Positions 34,383 to 45,944 of a stretch of 64,000 nucleotides of DNA are shown here, one piece after another; position 1 is the first letter of the stretch, and every line of letters begins with the position of its first letter. A model generated the notes under the pieces. The model was not told the origin of the DNA. It made no database searches and worked only from the letters and a program-made list of their open reading frames with translations. Both the position numbers and the translations under genes were made by a program. The DNA is from Actinoplanes sp. NBRC 103695 (lineage in GTDB: Bacteria; Actinomycetota; Actinomycetes; Mycobacteriales; Micromonosporaceae): NCBI RefSeq assembly GCF_030269485.1, contig NZ_BSTL01000019.1, positions 62,001 through 126,000 on the forward strand, written 5' to 3'.

Positions 34383-35780
34383 TCATGCGGCAACTTCCTT
34401 CTCGGCCGGCGTGGCCGGCTCGTGGTACTGCTCCGGCACCGGGCGGATCAACAGGTTGGCGATGAAGCCGACGGCCAGCACGCCGACCATGGTGAACAGG
34501 GCCGGGCGGTACGCCTCGGCGGTGAGCGTGCCGGGCTTGCCCTGCGCGTCCAGGAAGCTGTTGACGATCAGCGGCCCGGCCACCCCGGCGGCGGACCAGG
34601 CGGTCAGCAGCCGGCCGTGGATGGCGCCCACCTGGTAGGTGCCGAACAGGTCGCGCAGGTACGCCGGGACGGTCGCGAAGCCGCCGCCGTAGAACGACAG
34701 GATCACGCCCGCCAGCAGCACGAACAGCGCGGTGGCGCTGTGCCCGGCGATGGCCAGCAGGAAGTACAGCACCATGCCGACGCCCAGGTAGACCATGTAG
34801 ATGGGCTTGCGTCCGATCAGGTCGGACGTGGACGACCAGGCGAACCGGCCGGCCATGTTGAACAGCGACAGCACCCCGACGAAGCCGGCCGCCGCGGTCA
34901 CCGCGACCGTGGACTTGCCGCCGGCCTCCCGGAAGAAGTCCTGGATCATCGGGCTGGCCTGCTCGAGGATGCCGATGCCTGCGGTCACGTTGCAGAACAG
35001 CACGACCCAGAGCAGCCAGAACGAGCGGGTCTTGATCGCGTTGGCCGCGGACACGCTGGCCGTGGTGACCAGCGGCTTGGCTTTCACACTGGCCGGATCC
35101 CAGCCGTCCGGCTTCCAGCCCTCGGCGGGCACCCGGATGTTCGCGACGCCGAACATCATGATCACGAAGTAGCCGATGCCGAGCGTGAGGAACAGCAGCA
35201 CCAGGGCGTTGCCGGAGGCCGTCGACGAGGCGACGGACGAGTCGTACCCGCTGTCGTAGAGGCCGAGCAGCTGCCGGGAGAGCGGGCTGGCGACCAGCGC
35301 GCCGCCGCCGAAGCCCATGATCGCCAGGCCGGTGGCCAGGCCGGGACGGTCCGGGAACCACTTGATCAGGGTGGACACCGGCGAGATGTAGCCGATGCCG
35401 AGCCCGATGCCGCCGATCACGCCGTACCCGAGGTAGAGCAGCCACAGCTGGGAGGTCGCGATGCCGAGCGCGCCGACCAGGAAGCCGGTCGCCCAGAACG
35501 AGGCGGCCACGAACATCGCCTTGCGCGGCCCGTTCCTCTCCACCCACGTGCCGCCGACTGCCGCGGACAGGCCGAGCATGACGATCGCGATGCTGAAGAC
35601 GATGCCGATCTCGGTCTGGCTCGCGTCGAAATGCTTGACCAGGGAGTTCTTGTAGACGCTGGTGGCATAGGCCTGGCCGATGCACAGATGGACCGCGAGC
35701 GCGGCGGGTGGGATCAGCCAGCGGCTGAAGCCCGGCGGGGCAACGGATCGCTCTCGGTCGAACGCGGACAGCACGGACAC
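34383..35780 (-). CDS. OFA-family MFS antiporter (oxalate/formate type)
   Basis: 465 residues with twelve helices. The family region is LGIGYISPVSTLIKWFPDRP followed by GLATGLAIMGFGGGALVASP, the long signature of OxlT-like proteins. Loop 6-7 contains the usual W-rich segment (EGWKPDGWDP). FYGGGFATVPAYLRDLFGT and GAIHGRLLTAWSAAG in the second half are also family hallmarks. The GTG at 35780 has GGGAG about 7 nt upstream. Members exchange small mono- and dicarboxylates; no oxalate decarboxylation genes are adjacent, so the substrate is open. It is divergent from the GGDEF gene. Confidence 0.92.
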   Translation of the reverse strand: MSVLSAFDRERSVAPPGFSRWLIPPAALAVHLCIGQAYATSVYKNSLVKHFDASQTEIGIVFSIAIVMLGLSAAVGGTWVERNGPRKAMFVAASFWATGFLVGALGIATSQLWLLYLGYGVIGGIGLGIGYISPVSTLIKWFPDRPGLATGLAIMGFGGGALVASPLSRQLLGLYDSGYDSSVASSTASGNALVLLFLTLGIGYFVIMMFGVANIRVPAEGWKPDGWDPASVKAKPLVTTASVSAANAIKTRSFWLLWVVLFCNVTAGIGILEQASPMIQDFFREAGGKSTVAVTAAAGFVGVLSLFNMAGRFAWSSTSDLIGRKPIYMVYLGVGMVLYFLLAIAGHSATALFVLLAGVILSFYGGGFATVPAYLRDLFGTYQVGAIHGRLLTAWSAAGVAGPLIVNSFLDAQGKPGTLTAEAYRPALFTMVGVLAVGFIANLLIRPVPEQYHEPATPAEKEVAA

Positions 35781-35972
35781 AGCGTCTCCCTCATCGGAGT
35801 GCTTCGATCATGGTGATCGTATGACTGTCTATCTATCGGCGCCATCGCGCCAGGCGACTGAGTGGTTTCGGGTACAACTTCTTCCCCATCACGCATCTGG
35901 GGGGTATCGCCGCGAAAGCCCGTTTCGGCGCGTGATCCTCAAGGCCGGTTCCGAGCGGCCGAACAGGGATGT

Positions 35973-37571
35973 GTGGGGCTCACCCGGGAGCGCACCAGGC
36001 GACGGCTGATCGGTGTCGCCCTGGTGCTCGTCGTGCTGGCCACCGGCGGCGTCGCGACCACGCTGGTCACCACGCTGGTGGAACGCGGCTACCGGCAGCA
36101 GGCGGAGCAGGCGATGACCCGTACGGTCAACGACTCGGCCATCGCGGTCAAGGAGCAGATGGACCACTACTCGGGCGCGATCCAGGACGTGGCCGCCGCG
36201 GTCGGCGCGACGACGGACCTGACAGCGGCCTCGTTCGCCGGGATCACCAGCGCGCTGAACGCGGACCGGCTGCCCGGCGCGTCCAGCGTGTCGTTCGTGG
36301 TGCCGGCCCGCGACGCGCAGGTGGCCGCCACCCAGCAGTTCTGGCGTGCCCGCGGCGCGGAGGGCCTCAGCCTGTACCGCACCGGGACGGACATCGAGCA
36401 CCAGTTCGTGATCTTCATGCGGTCGTTCACCAAGGTGCCGCCGACCGCCGGCCGGGACCTGAGCAACACCCCGGCCACCCAGGACCTGCTCGCCCAGGCG
36501 CGGCGGAGCCGGGGTTTCGCGGTGGGCGCGGCGCACATCGCGCTGCGGGACCGCCAGCTGCCGGTCGCCGAGCAGCAGGTCACGGTGACCATGACGGCGC
36601 CGGTGCTGGACCGGCGCGGCGCGTTCCGGGGCTGGGTGACGATGGGCGTGCACGGCGTGGACTTTCTGCGCACGGTGCTGTCCGGGCGTACCGGGCCGGC
36701 GGTCAACGTGCGGCTGGTCGACTCGGACCCGAACGTGAACCGGACGATCGTCACGGTCGCGGGCGGCGTACCCATGACGGAGCCGGCGCTGAACCGCAGC
36801 CGCACCATCGATGTCGGCCAGCGCATCTGGCGCATCGACCTGGAACCGGCGGCCGGCCTGCTCGGGGTGTCCGACCGCCGCCTGAGCACGTTCACGCCGC
36901 TGGCCGGCGCCGCGTTCACCCTGCTGCTGGCGCTGCTGGTCGGGGTGCTGACCGGCGGGCGCAACCGGGCGATGGACCACGCCGAACGGGCCACCGCGGC
37001 GCTGCGCCGGGACATCGAGCGGCGCCAGGCGGTCGAGCGGGAGCTACGCGAGCGTGAGATGGACGAGTTGCGCGAGTCGGCGTTCCGGGACCATCTCACC
37101 GGGCTGGCTAACCGGCGGCTGTTCTACGACCGGGTGGCGCACGCGCTGCGCACCCATGCCCGCGGGAACGGCACGCTGGCCGTGTTCTTCGTCGACCTGG
37201 ACGGCTTCAAGGAGGTCAACGACGAGCTCGGGCACGACGCCGGCGACGAGGTGCTGCGGGAGACCGGCGCCCGGCTGCAGGGCTGCCTGCGCGACACCGA
37301 CACGGTGTCCCGGTTCGGCGGTGACGAGTTCGCGATCGTCGCGGAGCGGCTGGCCGGCCCGGAGGACGTGCACATCACCGCCGACCGGATGGTCGCCGCG
37401 CTGAGCAACCCGATCCGGATCGGTACGCGGAGCGTGACCGTGACGGCCAGCATCGGGGTCGCGCTGAACCGGCCGGGCGACGACGCCGACACCATCCTGC
37501 GGGCCGCCGATCTCGCCATGTACGAGGCGAAGACGAGCGGTAAGTCCCGGCACGTCCTGTCAGGTTCCTGA
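35973..37571 (+). CDS. CHASE-like sensor diguanylate cyclase (GGDEF)
   Basis: 532 residues from GTG 35973. Helix 1 is at about 11-33, an extracellular CHASE-like domain at about 40-300, and helix 2 (FTLLLALLVGVLTG) at about 313-328. A coiled coil follows (HAERATAALRRDIERRQAVE to LREREMDELRE) and then the GGDEF domain (about 370-530). The active site is FGGDEFAIV with GGDEF at 449-453, and the product-inhibition I-site RDTD precedes it by five residues. DHLTGLANRRLF is the N-terminal hallmark. All catalytic residues are present, so c-di-GMP synthesis is expected. The signal is unknown. GGGAT before the GTG is a weak ribosome site. Confidence 0.92.
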   Translation: MGLTRERTRRRLIGVALVLVVLATGGVATTLVTTLVERGYRQQAEQAMTRTVNDSAIAVKEQMDHYSGAIQDVAAAVGATTDLTAASFAGITSALNADRLPGASSVSFVVPARDAQVAATQQFWRARGAEGLSLYRTGTDIEHQFVIFMRSFTKVPPTAGRDLSNTPATQDLLAQARRSRGFAVGAAHIALRDRQLPVAEQQVTVTMTAPVLDRRGAFRGWVTMGVHGVDFLRTVLSGRTGPAVNVRLVDSDPNVNRTIVTVAGGVPMTEPALNRSRTIDVGQRIWRIDLEPAAGLLGVSDRRLSTFTPLAGAAFTLLLALLVGVLTGGRNRAMDHAERATAALRRDIERRQAVERELREREMDELRESAFRDHLTGLANRRLFYDRVAHALRTHARGNGTLAVFFVDLDGFKEVNDELGHDAGDEVLRETGARLQGCLRDTDTVSRFGGDEFAIVAERLAGPEDVHITADRMVAALSNPIRIGTRSVTVTASIGVALNRPGDDADTILRAADLAMYEAKTSGKSRHVLSGS

Positions 37572-37632
37572 CGCTGCCGAAACGTAATCGTCCGAGCCGG
37601 AAACCGGACTGCGCCGCGCATCGGTGATACCC

Positions 37633-37638
37633 CATACT
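37633..37638 (+). promoter_or_regulatory. -10-like hexamer before the 322-residue membrane protein
   Basis: CATACT ends 7 nt before the GTG at 37646, with no ribosome site between. Confidence 0.4.
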
Positions 37639-37645
37639 TCCCGCC

Positions 37646-38614
37646 GTGACTCAGCAGTATTACGGGGTACCTCCCGCACCGGACGGCAACAACGTCAACC
37701 AACCGCCCGCGAAGGGCAGCAAGAAGAAGCTGTGGATCGGCGCGGGCGCGGTGGGCGTTCTGCTGGTCGCGGGCTGCTGCGCGGGCGGGGCCCTGCTGGC
37801 CCGCAACGCGGGCGACGACAAGGGCGGCAAGGACAGCGGTACGGCCGTGTCCGCCGCCGATTATTCGAAGACGCTCGGCGAGGTCGACGCCTCACTGAAG
37901 GATCCGTTCACCAAGATGACGGCGGGCGACAAGGCTGCGTACGCGTCGTCGGCGACCGGGCTGCGCGCGGGCGCGGACAAGCTGGACGCGGTCGTGCCGC
38001 CGGAGTCGGCGGCCGGTGCTCACGGCACGCTGGTGACCGCGTTGCGCGGGCTGGCCGACGACGCCGAGGACGCGGCGGCCGCCAAGCCGAAGTGCCCGGC
38101 CGGGTCGCCGGTGGCCGAGCTGCTCGGCTCGGACGCCGCCGAGGACGTCCGCGAGCAGGCCAAGACGCTGGCCACCCGGGACGCCACGTTCAAGGTGGGC
38201 TCGTTCCTGCCGGCGAAGCCGAAGGCGCAGGACCGCCGGCTGAGCACGGGCACGTTCATCAAGAAGAAGTCCGGCAGCGGCTCGGGCGACCTGGTGATCG
38301 AGAACGGCGCCGGCGACACCACGGTCAGCCTGGTGCCGAAGGGCTCGAAGAAGCCGAACTTCACGGTGTACGTGCGCGGCAAGGCCAAGCACACGGTCAA
38401 GAACATCAAGTCGGGGAACTACGAGGTCTTCGCGGCGGCGGGCAAGGACTGGGATCCGGCCAAGAAGGGCTTCACCCAGGCGTGCACGTTCACCAAGTTC
38501 GACGACGAGTTCAAGTTCGAGCCGGGCGTCATCTGGACGATCACGCTCGAGCAGACGGTCGGCGGCAACGCGTCCACGAGCGACGTGGATCCCGGGACCT
38601 TCCCGACGGAGTGA
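37646..38614 (+). CDS. Membrane-anchored extracellular protein of unknown function
   Basis: 322 residues. A Pro/Asn/Gln-rich cytoplasmic tail (about 1-24) and a lysine cluster (KGSKKK) precede one helix (LWIGAGAVGVLLVAGCCAGGALL, about 29-51). A helical region (about 65-180) and a beta-rich C-terminal domain (about 195-322) with two cysteines follow. The first 25 residues resemble the tails of actinobacterial DUF4190-like proteins. No enzymatic motif is seen. It is monocistronic. Confidence 0.75.
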   Translation: MTQQYYGVPPAPDGNNVNQPPAKGSKKKLWIGAGAVGVLLVAGCCAGGALLARNAGDDKGGKDSGTAVSAADYSKTLGEVDASLKDPFTKMTAGDKAAYASSATGLRAGADKLDAVVPPESAAGAHGTLVTALRGLADDAEDAAAAKPKCPAGSPVAELLGSDAAEDVREQAKTLATRDATFKVGSFLPAKPKAQDRRLSTGTFIKKKSGSGSGDLVIENGAGDTTVSLVPKGSKKPNFTVYVRGKAKHTVKNIKSGNYEVFAAAGKDWDPAKKGFTQACTFTKFDDEFKFEPGVIWTITLEQTVGGNASTSDVDPGTFPTE

Positions 38615-38628
38615 TCGGACCGGCGGCC

Positions 38629-38634
38629 TAAGGT
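38629..38634 (+). promoter_or_regulatory. -10-like hexamer of a leaderless promoter (GH9-GNAT gene)
   Basis: TAAGGT ends 6 nt before the ATG at 38641. This favours that ATG over a TTG two codons upstream, which overlaps the spacer. Confidence 0.5.
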
Positions 38635-38640
38635 TTGACG

Positions 38641-40606
38641 ATGCCGAGGCCGCCGATCCGGATCAATCAGCTGGGTTATCTGCCGAGCGCGCCGAAACGC
38701 GCGACGTGGATGACCGATGCGGCTTCGCCGCAGCCGTTCGCGGTGTACGACGGCGGCGGCGAGGTCGTGCTGCGGGGACGGTCGGTGCCCACCTCCGATC
38801 CCTCCGCGCATCTGCTCGACTTCACGGCGCTCGGGGCCGGCGAGGGCTTCCGAGTGGTGGCCGGTGGCGAGCGCAGCCACCCCTTCCGGGTCGCGGCCGA
38901 TCTCTACGAGGGGTTGAGCCGGGACTCGCTGCGGCTGTTCACCCTGCTGCGCTGCGAGCACGCCGGGGATGTCGCGGTGCCGGGGTGGACCGGGATCTAT
39001 CCGGACTGGCGGCCGTCCGGGGTCTTCGACGTGTCCGGCGGGTGGTACGACGCGGGCGACTATGGCAAGTACGCGGTCAGCGGCGCGATCGCCCTCTGGC
39101 AGCTCCTCGACCTGGTCCGCCTGCTCGGGGCGCACGGCCGGGATGCGACCACGGTCGTCGAGGAGTGCCGGTGGCAGCTCGACTGGCTGCTGCGCATGCG
39201 GGTGCCGGCCGGCCAGCCGTACGCGGGATTGGTCTTCCATCGGGTGCACGGCACGGAATGGTCGCCGATCCCGGGCCGCCCCGATGACGACCCGACGACC
39301 CGGGTGCTGCACCGGCCGTCGACGGCAGCGACCCTGCACCTGGTGGCGGTCTGCCTGAAGGCGTCCCGGGTGCTGGACGACCCGTCGCTGGTGGAGGTGG
39401 CCCGGACGGCGTGGCACGCGGCCAGGTCGAACCCGGAGCTGATCGCGCCGGACGACGAGGGCCGGTTCGGCGGCGGCCCCTACGGTGACCCCGATCTGAC
39501 CGACGACTGGGCCTGGGCGGGTGCCGAGCAGGGGCTGCCCACCGACATCCCGCCGCCGGCCGATCTCGACGGCTTCGACTTCGACCGGGTGTCCGTCCCG
39601 GCGATGCTGGACCTCGAGCGGGATGTCGTGCCGCTGGCCGACCGGTTGCTCGACCTGCAGCGCCGGCAGCCGTGGGGCCAGCCGTACGCCCCGGAGGCCG
39701 GCTGGCACTGGGGTTCGAACGGGCGGATCCTCAACAACCTCGTGGTGCTGGCGCGGGCGCACGAGATGACCGGCGACCGTCGTTACCGGGACGGCGTGCT
39801 GTCCGGCGTCGACTACCTGCTCGGCCGCAACGCGCTGGGCCAGAGTTTCGTCGTCGGCTACGGCACCGATGCGACGGCCCACCTGCGGACCCGGCAGTTC
39901 GGCGATCATCCGCCGGCCGGGGCGCTGGCCGGGGGCGCCAACAGCATCCCGACGCCCGGCTTCCCCAGCGACCCGCGACTGGACGGCCTCCCGCCGGAGT
40001 GCCGCTACCTGGATGAGAACACGTCGGAGACCACCAACGACCTGTGCATCCGGTGGAACGCCCCGCTGGCCTACGTCACCGCGTACCTGTCGCTGCTGGA
40101 ACCGCCCCCGGCGATCGACGCCGGGGCGGTGGTGCTCCGGCGGTGGGATCCGCGATGGTCCGCCGAGGTGACGGCCGCGGTTCGCGAGTCGCTGGACGAG
40201 ATCGGGCGGTTCCTGTCCTGGGCGACCGAGGACTACGACCTGGAGACCGCGCGCGACTTCATCGAGCGTGAGGTCCGGCTCTGGGCCGAGGGCACGAATT
40301 TCGACTACGCGATCTTCACGGCGGCCGGTGAGCTCGCCGGGTCGGCCGGGCTGATGACCCGGATGGGGCCGGGCGTGCTGGAGGTCGGCTACTGGCTGCG
40401 GACGTCGCGGACCGGCCGCGGCTACATGACCGCGGCCGTGGACGCGCTGGCCCGGATGGCGCTCGCCCTGCCCGGGGTCGACCGGGTGGCCCTGCGCCAC
40501 GATGCCGGCAACACCCGGTCCGCCGCCGTCGCGGAGCGGACCGGGTTCGTCGAGGTGGAGCGGGCGAGCCGCCGCCCGGAGGCGCCCGGTCACACCGGTG
40601 TGGAGG

Positions 40607-40626
<20 letters not shown>
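38641..40626 (+). CDS. GH9 endoglucanase-like / GNAT acetyltransferase fusion
   Basis: 661 residues with no signal peptide. Residues 1-75 are the Ig-like CelD_N domain (IRINQLGYLPSAPKRATW). Residues 80-485 are a GH9 (alpha/alpha)6 barrel with GGWYDAGDYGKYAV (Asp137 and Asp140, the nucleophile/base region) and NALGQSFVVGYGT. At the proton-donor position the usual NE reads ND (Asp467, in TTNDLCIRWNAPLAY). Residues about 491-661 are a GNAT domain: VVLRRWDPRWSAEV, LEVGYWLRTSRTGRGYMTAA with the acetyl-CoA loop, and LRHDAGNTRSAAVAERTGF. The link is in frame with no stop. The 3' end overlaps the converging dikinase gene by 20 bp. Confidence 0.85.
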
Positions 40627-43297
<2,671 letters not shown>

Positions 43298-43423
43298 GCA
43301 GAAGCACCTCCGGGTTTCGATTACCCCGGCGCGGTCGGTTTCACGCCCCGGGATCCGAAGGCTAGGCGACCTTGTCGCCGACGAATACCAGCCCGTGCGA
43401 TATTCCACAGGTGTGAGATTCAT

Positions 43424-43453
43424 GGTGCTCGGAACGCGCTCTCTCCGAGCACC
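43424..43453. promoter_or_regulatory. Inverted repeat between ppdK and the P450 gene
   Basis: GGTGCTCGGA (43424-43433) and TCCGAGCACC (43444-43453) form a perfect 10-bp inverted repeat with a 10-nt spacer; a further half-site-like GAGCACC lies at 43457-43463. It overlaps the expected -35 region of the P450 promoter, so it is a candidate operator. Confidence 0.5.
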
Positions 43454-43466
43454 AACGAGCACCGAT

Positions 43467-43472
43467 TAGGCT
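43467..43472 (+). promoter_or_regulatory. -10-like hexamer of a leaderless promoter (P450 gene)
   Basis: TAGGCT ends 6 nt before the ATG at 43479, immediately downstream of the inverted repeat at 43424-43453. Confidence 0.5.
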
Positions 43473-43478
43473 TTTCGG

Positions 43479-44675
43479 ATGGCCGCCATTGTGGAGACGC
43501 CGGAAACCGCACGCCTGCTCGACGAGTTGACGAAGGCGGCCGGCCGGGAAGATCCGTACCCGCGCTACGACCGGCTGCGCGAGATCTCGCCGCTGATCCG
43601 CGCGGACGACGGGGCGATCGTCTTGACCGGATACGCGGAGTGCCACGCCGTGGTCCGCGACGGCCGGTTCGGGCACATGCCGGCCGACATGCTGGGCTTC
43701 GCCGGCTTCCCCGACTGGGCCGAGCACCCCGGCCTCTACACGCTGTTCACCAGCATCCTGACGATCAACCCGCCCGACCACACCCGGCTGCGGCGGCTGG
43801 TCAGCTCCGCGTTCACCGCTCGGCGGGTGGCTTCGCTGCGTCCATTCCTGGACGGCATGGTCGCCGATCTGCTCGACGGCCTGTCCGGGGAGACCGACTT
43901 CATCCAGGCGTTCGCGTTCCCGCTGCCGGTGAACGTGATCGGCGAGCTCCTCGGGGTGCCGGCCGCCGACCGCCCGCAGTTCCAGTCGCTGATCCGGGAC
44001 TGGTCGGTGCTGCTCGACACGGTCTCCCCCGCGACTCTGGAGAAGGCCGATCCGGCCGCTCAGACTGTCCGTGACTATCTCGCGGATCTGGCCGCCGAAC
44101 GCCGCCGCAAGCCCGCCGACGACCTGATCAGCGCACTGGTCGCGGCCGAGGCGGACGGCGACCGGCTGACCGAGGACGAGCTGCTGACGATGGCGGCGCT
44201 GCTGTTCGCGGCCGGCTTCGAGACGACGACGAACCTGCTGGCCAACGGCCTGGTGGCCCTGCTGTCGCGGCCTTCTCCGCACATCGCCGACCCGGCGCTC
44301 GCGGTGGAGGAACTGTTGCGCTGGGACAGTCCGGTCCAGTTGCTCTCCCGGGTCGCCTACGAGGAGGTCGAGGTCGCCGGCGTCACGCTCGAGCCGGGCG
44401 ACCGGGTGGTGGCCTATCTCGGCGCCGGCAACCGCGACGCCGCGCGCTTCAAAGACCCCAACACCCTCGACCTGGAGCGTACGGACAACAGCCCGCTGTC
44501 GTTCGGCGGTGGCATCCATTACTGCCTGGGCGCACCTCTGGCCCGCCTCGAGGCGCAGGTGGCTTTCCCCGCCCTGCTCTCGGCTTTCCCCAAGCTGGCG
44601 CTCGCCGCACCACCGACCCGGCGCGACAGTCTGACCATCCGCGGGTACACCGCGATGCCGGTCGCCACAACGTAG
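43479..44675 (+). CDS. Cytochrome P450
   Basis: 398 residues, the standard soluble bacterial size. The I-helix is LLFAAGFETTTN (about 241-252), with the acid/alcohol pair ET. The K-helix ExxR is in EELLR, and the haem loop is FGGGIHYCLGAPLAR with axial Cys about 349. RLRRLVSSAFTARRV is the C-helix. The pattern resembles CYP105/CYP107-type macrolide or xenobiotic monooxygenases. No ferredoxin or reductase gene is adjacent, so it relies on redox partners elsewhere. The stop codon is inside a short tandem repeat. Confidence 0.94.
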   Translation: MAAIVETPETARLLDELTKAAGREDPYPRYDRLREISPLIRADDGAIVLTGYAECHAVVRDGRFGHMPADMLGFAGFPDWAEHPGLYTLFTSILTINPPDHTRLRRLVSSAFTARRVASLRPFLDGMVADLLDGLSGETDFIQAFAFPLPVNVIGELLGVPAADRPQFQSLIRDWSVLLDTVSPATLEKADPAAQTVRDYLADLAAERRRKPADDLISALVAAEADGDRLTEDELLTMAALLFAAGFETTTNLLANGLVALLSRPSPHIADPALAVEELLRWDSPVQLLSRVAYEEVEVAGVTLEPGDRVVAYLGAGNRDAARFKDPNTLDLERTDNSPLSFGGGIHYCLGAPLARLEAQVAFPALLSAFPKLALAAPPTRRDSLTIRGYTAMPVATT

Positions 44676-44710
44676 GGCCTACAACGTAAGACGCCACAAC
44701 GTAAGGCGCC
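44665..44710 (+). repeat. Three tandem 14-15-bp units at the P450 stop codon
   Basis: ACAACGTA recurs at 44667, 44681 and 44696 within units of the form CCACAACGTARGGCG. The first unit contains the P450 stop codon; the other two lie just outside. This looks like a local duplication of the gene's 3' end. Confidence 0.65.
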
Positions 44711-44781
44711 GCTGCGAATTCCACGGGGGAAGAACTCGCAACGGCGTTGGAGCCACGTTAGACCACGGCCGGAGACGCTGT

Positions 44782-45471
44782 CTATCCCACCCGCTTGAGA
44801 ACTGTGCCGAGAAGTTTTTTCCAATCGGCGTCGAACTGCGGCGACCCGCTGGCGTTGCCCAGCCGGTAGACCGCGTACCCGTCCACGACCAGCACGTTCG
44901 CCTTGCTGACGACGGCCACGGCGACGTCGGCGGTGCCCGGGTGTTTCGGCTCGTACTGCTTGTGCCGGGTGATCACGAAGCCGGCCCAGCCGCCCTCGTT
45001 GATCTCCTGCGTCCTGGCCGTCTCGGTGTAGGCCGGCTCGTTCTTCTCGGCGGTCGTCTGGTGGGCCTGGTTCACCGAGCCCGGGCACTTGTCGGCGACG
45101 GCCCGCAGCGCGGCGAGGGCGGCCTGCGCGGCGGTGACGTCCGGGTAGACCAGCGCCGTCTGGTTCAGCGTCTGCGCACCCTGCGGGCCCTCGTCGGCGA
45201 GCGGCGCGGCCACGACCTCGGCCCCCGGCGGCACCGGCGGCGCGGTGGCCGGCCCGGCGCAGAGCGGCACCAGCCGTTGCGTATCGGTGGACGCCTGCGG
45301 CTCCGCCCACGACCCGCCGAGGTCGGAGGCCTGCAGCAACGCCCCGCGCATGGTGGTGACGGTGACGTTCCCGCCGTCCGGCGGCGCATCATCCGACGAG
45401 TCGCATCCAGCACCCATAGCGGCTACACAGAGTGCCGCGACAGCTACCCGAACGATCTTGGACTCGAGCAT
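44782..45471 (-). CDS. Lipoprotein with PknH-sensor-like domain
   Basis: 229 residues. The signal region VRVAVAALCVAAMGAGC ends in a lipobox (Cys23), so the mature protein is anchored outside the membrane. The rest (MRGALLQASDLGGSWAE, then VYPDVTAAQAALAALRAVADKCPG and GWAGFVITRHK) follows the pattern of actinobacterial sensor-domain lipoproteins related to the extracellular part of PknH, with paired cysteines. The ATG at 45471 is chosen for the signal peptide and a -10-like hexamer 6 nt upstream. Confidence 0.8.
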   Translation of the reverse strand: MLESKIVRVAVAALCVAAMGAGCDSSDDAPPDGGNVTVTTMRGALLQASDLGGSWAEPQASTDTQRLVPLCAGPATAPPVPPGAEVVAAPLADEGPQGAQTLNQTALVYPDVTAAQAALAALRAVADKCPGSVNQAHQTTAEKNEPAYTETARTQEINEGGWAGFVITRHKQYEPKHPGTADVAVAVVSKANVLVVDGYAVYRLGNASGSPQFDADWKKLLGTVLKRVG

Positions 45472-45477
45472 CCGGCA

Positions 45478-45483
45478 ATCTAA
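45478..45483 (-). promoter_or_regulatory. -10-like hexamer before the lipoprotein gene
   Basis: On the minus strand TTAGAT ends 6 nt before the ATG at 45471. Confidence 0.4.
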
Positions 45484-45616
45484 GCACAGCGGCACGGGGC
45501 CGGATTTCATGCGCCAATTACTCAGGACGAGCGATGCCACGGGGCAAGGCCGACTGCTAGCCTTCGCTCCCCAAGCGTTTGCGGGTTGCCACGCAACTCC
45601 GCGTGACCCTCTGCTA

Positions 45617-45646
45617 TTGTATTATTTTGTCCGGTTTACGTAATAT
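45617..45646 (+). promoter_or_regulatory. AT-rich promoter of the peptide/hydroxylase operon
   Basis: TTGTAT (45617-45622) and TAATAT (45641-45646) are separated by 18 bp within a conspicuous AT-rich stretch, about 78 bp before the peptide start at 45724. It is one of the few conventional-looking -35/-10 pairs in the window. Confidence 0.45.
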
Positions 45647-45692
45647 CGCGGCGGCGGTGGCGAGCGCGTTCATGCCACGCCGCCGCACTCGT

Positions 45693-45717
45693 GTGAGAAG
45701 GACCGCGTGAGAAGGAC
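45693..45717 (+). repeat. Duplicated ribosome-site segment before the peptide gene
   Basis: GTGAGAAGGAC occurs at 45693-45703 and 45707-45717 (14-bp period). The second copy supplies the AAGGA ribosome site 7 nt before the TTG at 45724. Confidence 0.7.
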
Positions 45718-45723
45718 TGGGAC

Positions 45724-45900
45724 TTGAACGAGAGGCCCGATGGGGTCGAGACCGACCTGCCTGATTTACGGGGGTTGGGCTTCGATGAACTGCGCCCGCA
45801 GGAGTGGGACGCGCTGGAGTCGTTCCGCGACATCTTGATCGCGCAGATCGAGCGGCCACGGATCAATCTCGGCAGCGGCCCGCCAGGCCGGGCGGACTGA
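45724..45900 (+). CDS. Small peptide, candidate RiPP precursor for the adjacent HExxH enzyme
   Basis: 58 residues from a TTG with AAGGA 7 nt upstream; in-frame stops exclude an earlier start. The N-terminal part is acidic and leader-like (DLPDLRGLGFDELRPQEWDA, helical). The C-terminal part is short and different in character (QIERPRINLGSGPPGRAD), suggesting a core. The gene ends 44 bp before an enzyme of the HExxH peptide-hydroxylase type and shares its promoter. It does not end in the FxSxx motif of the known Fxs cyclophane peptides, and no radical-SAM gene is present, so it would be a different class. Existence as a gene is likely; the precursor role is inference. Confidence 0.6.
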   Translation: MNERPDGVETDLPDLRGLGFDELRPQEWDALESFRDILIAQIERPRINLGSGPPGRAD

Positions 45901-45944
45901 CCCGGACGTCACCACATCCTCGACTAGGAGAGACCGACCTTCTC

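Noticed and set aside
45724..45900. Calling the short peptide a canonical FxSxx-COOH (FxsA) precursor
   Set aside because: The C-terminus reads GSGPPGRAD, not FxSxx, and no FxsB radical-SAM maturase gene is in the window.
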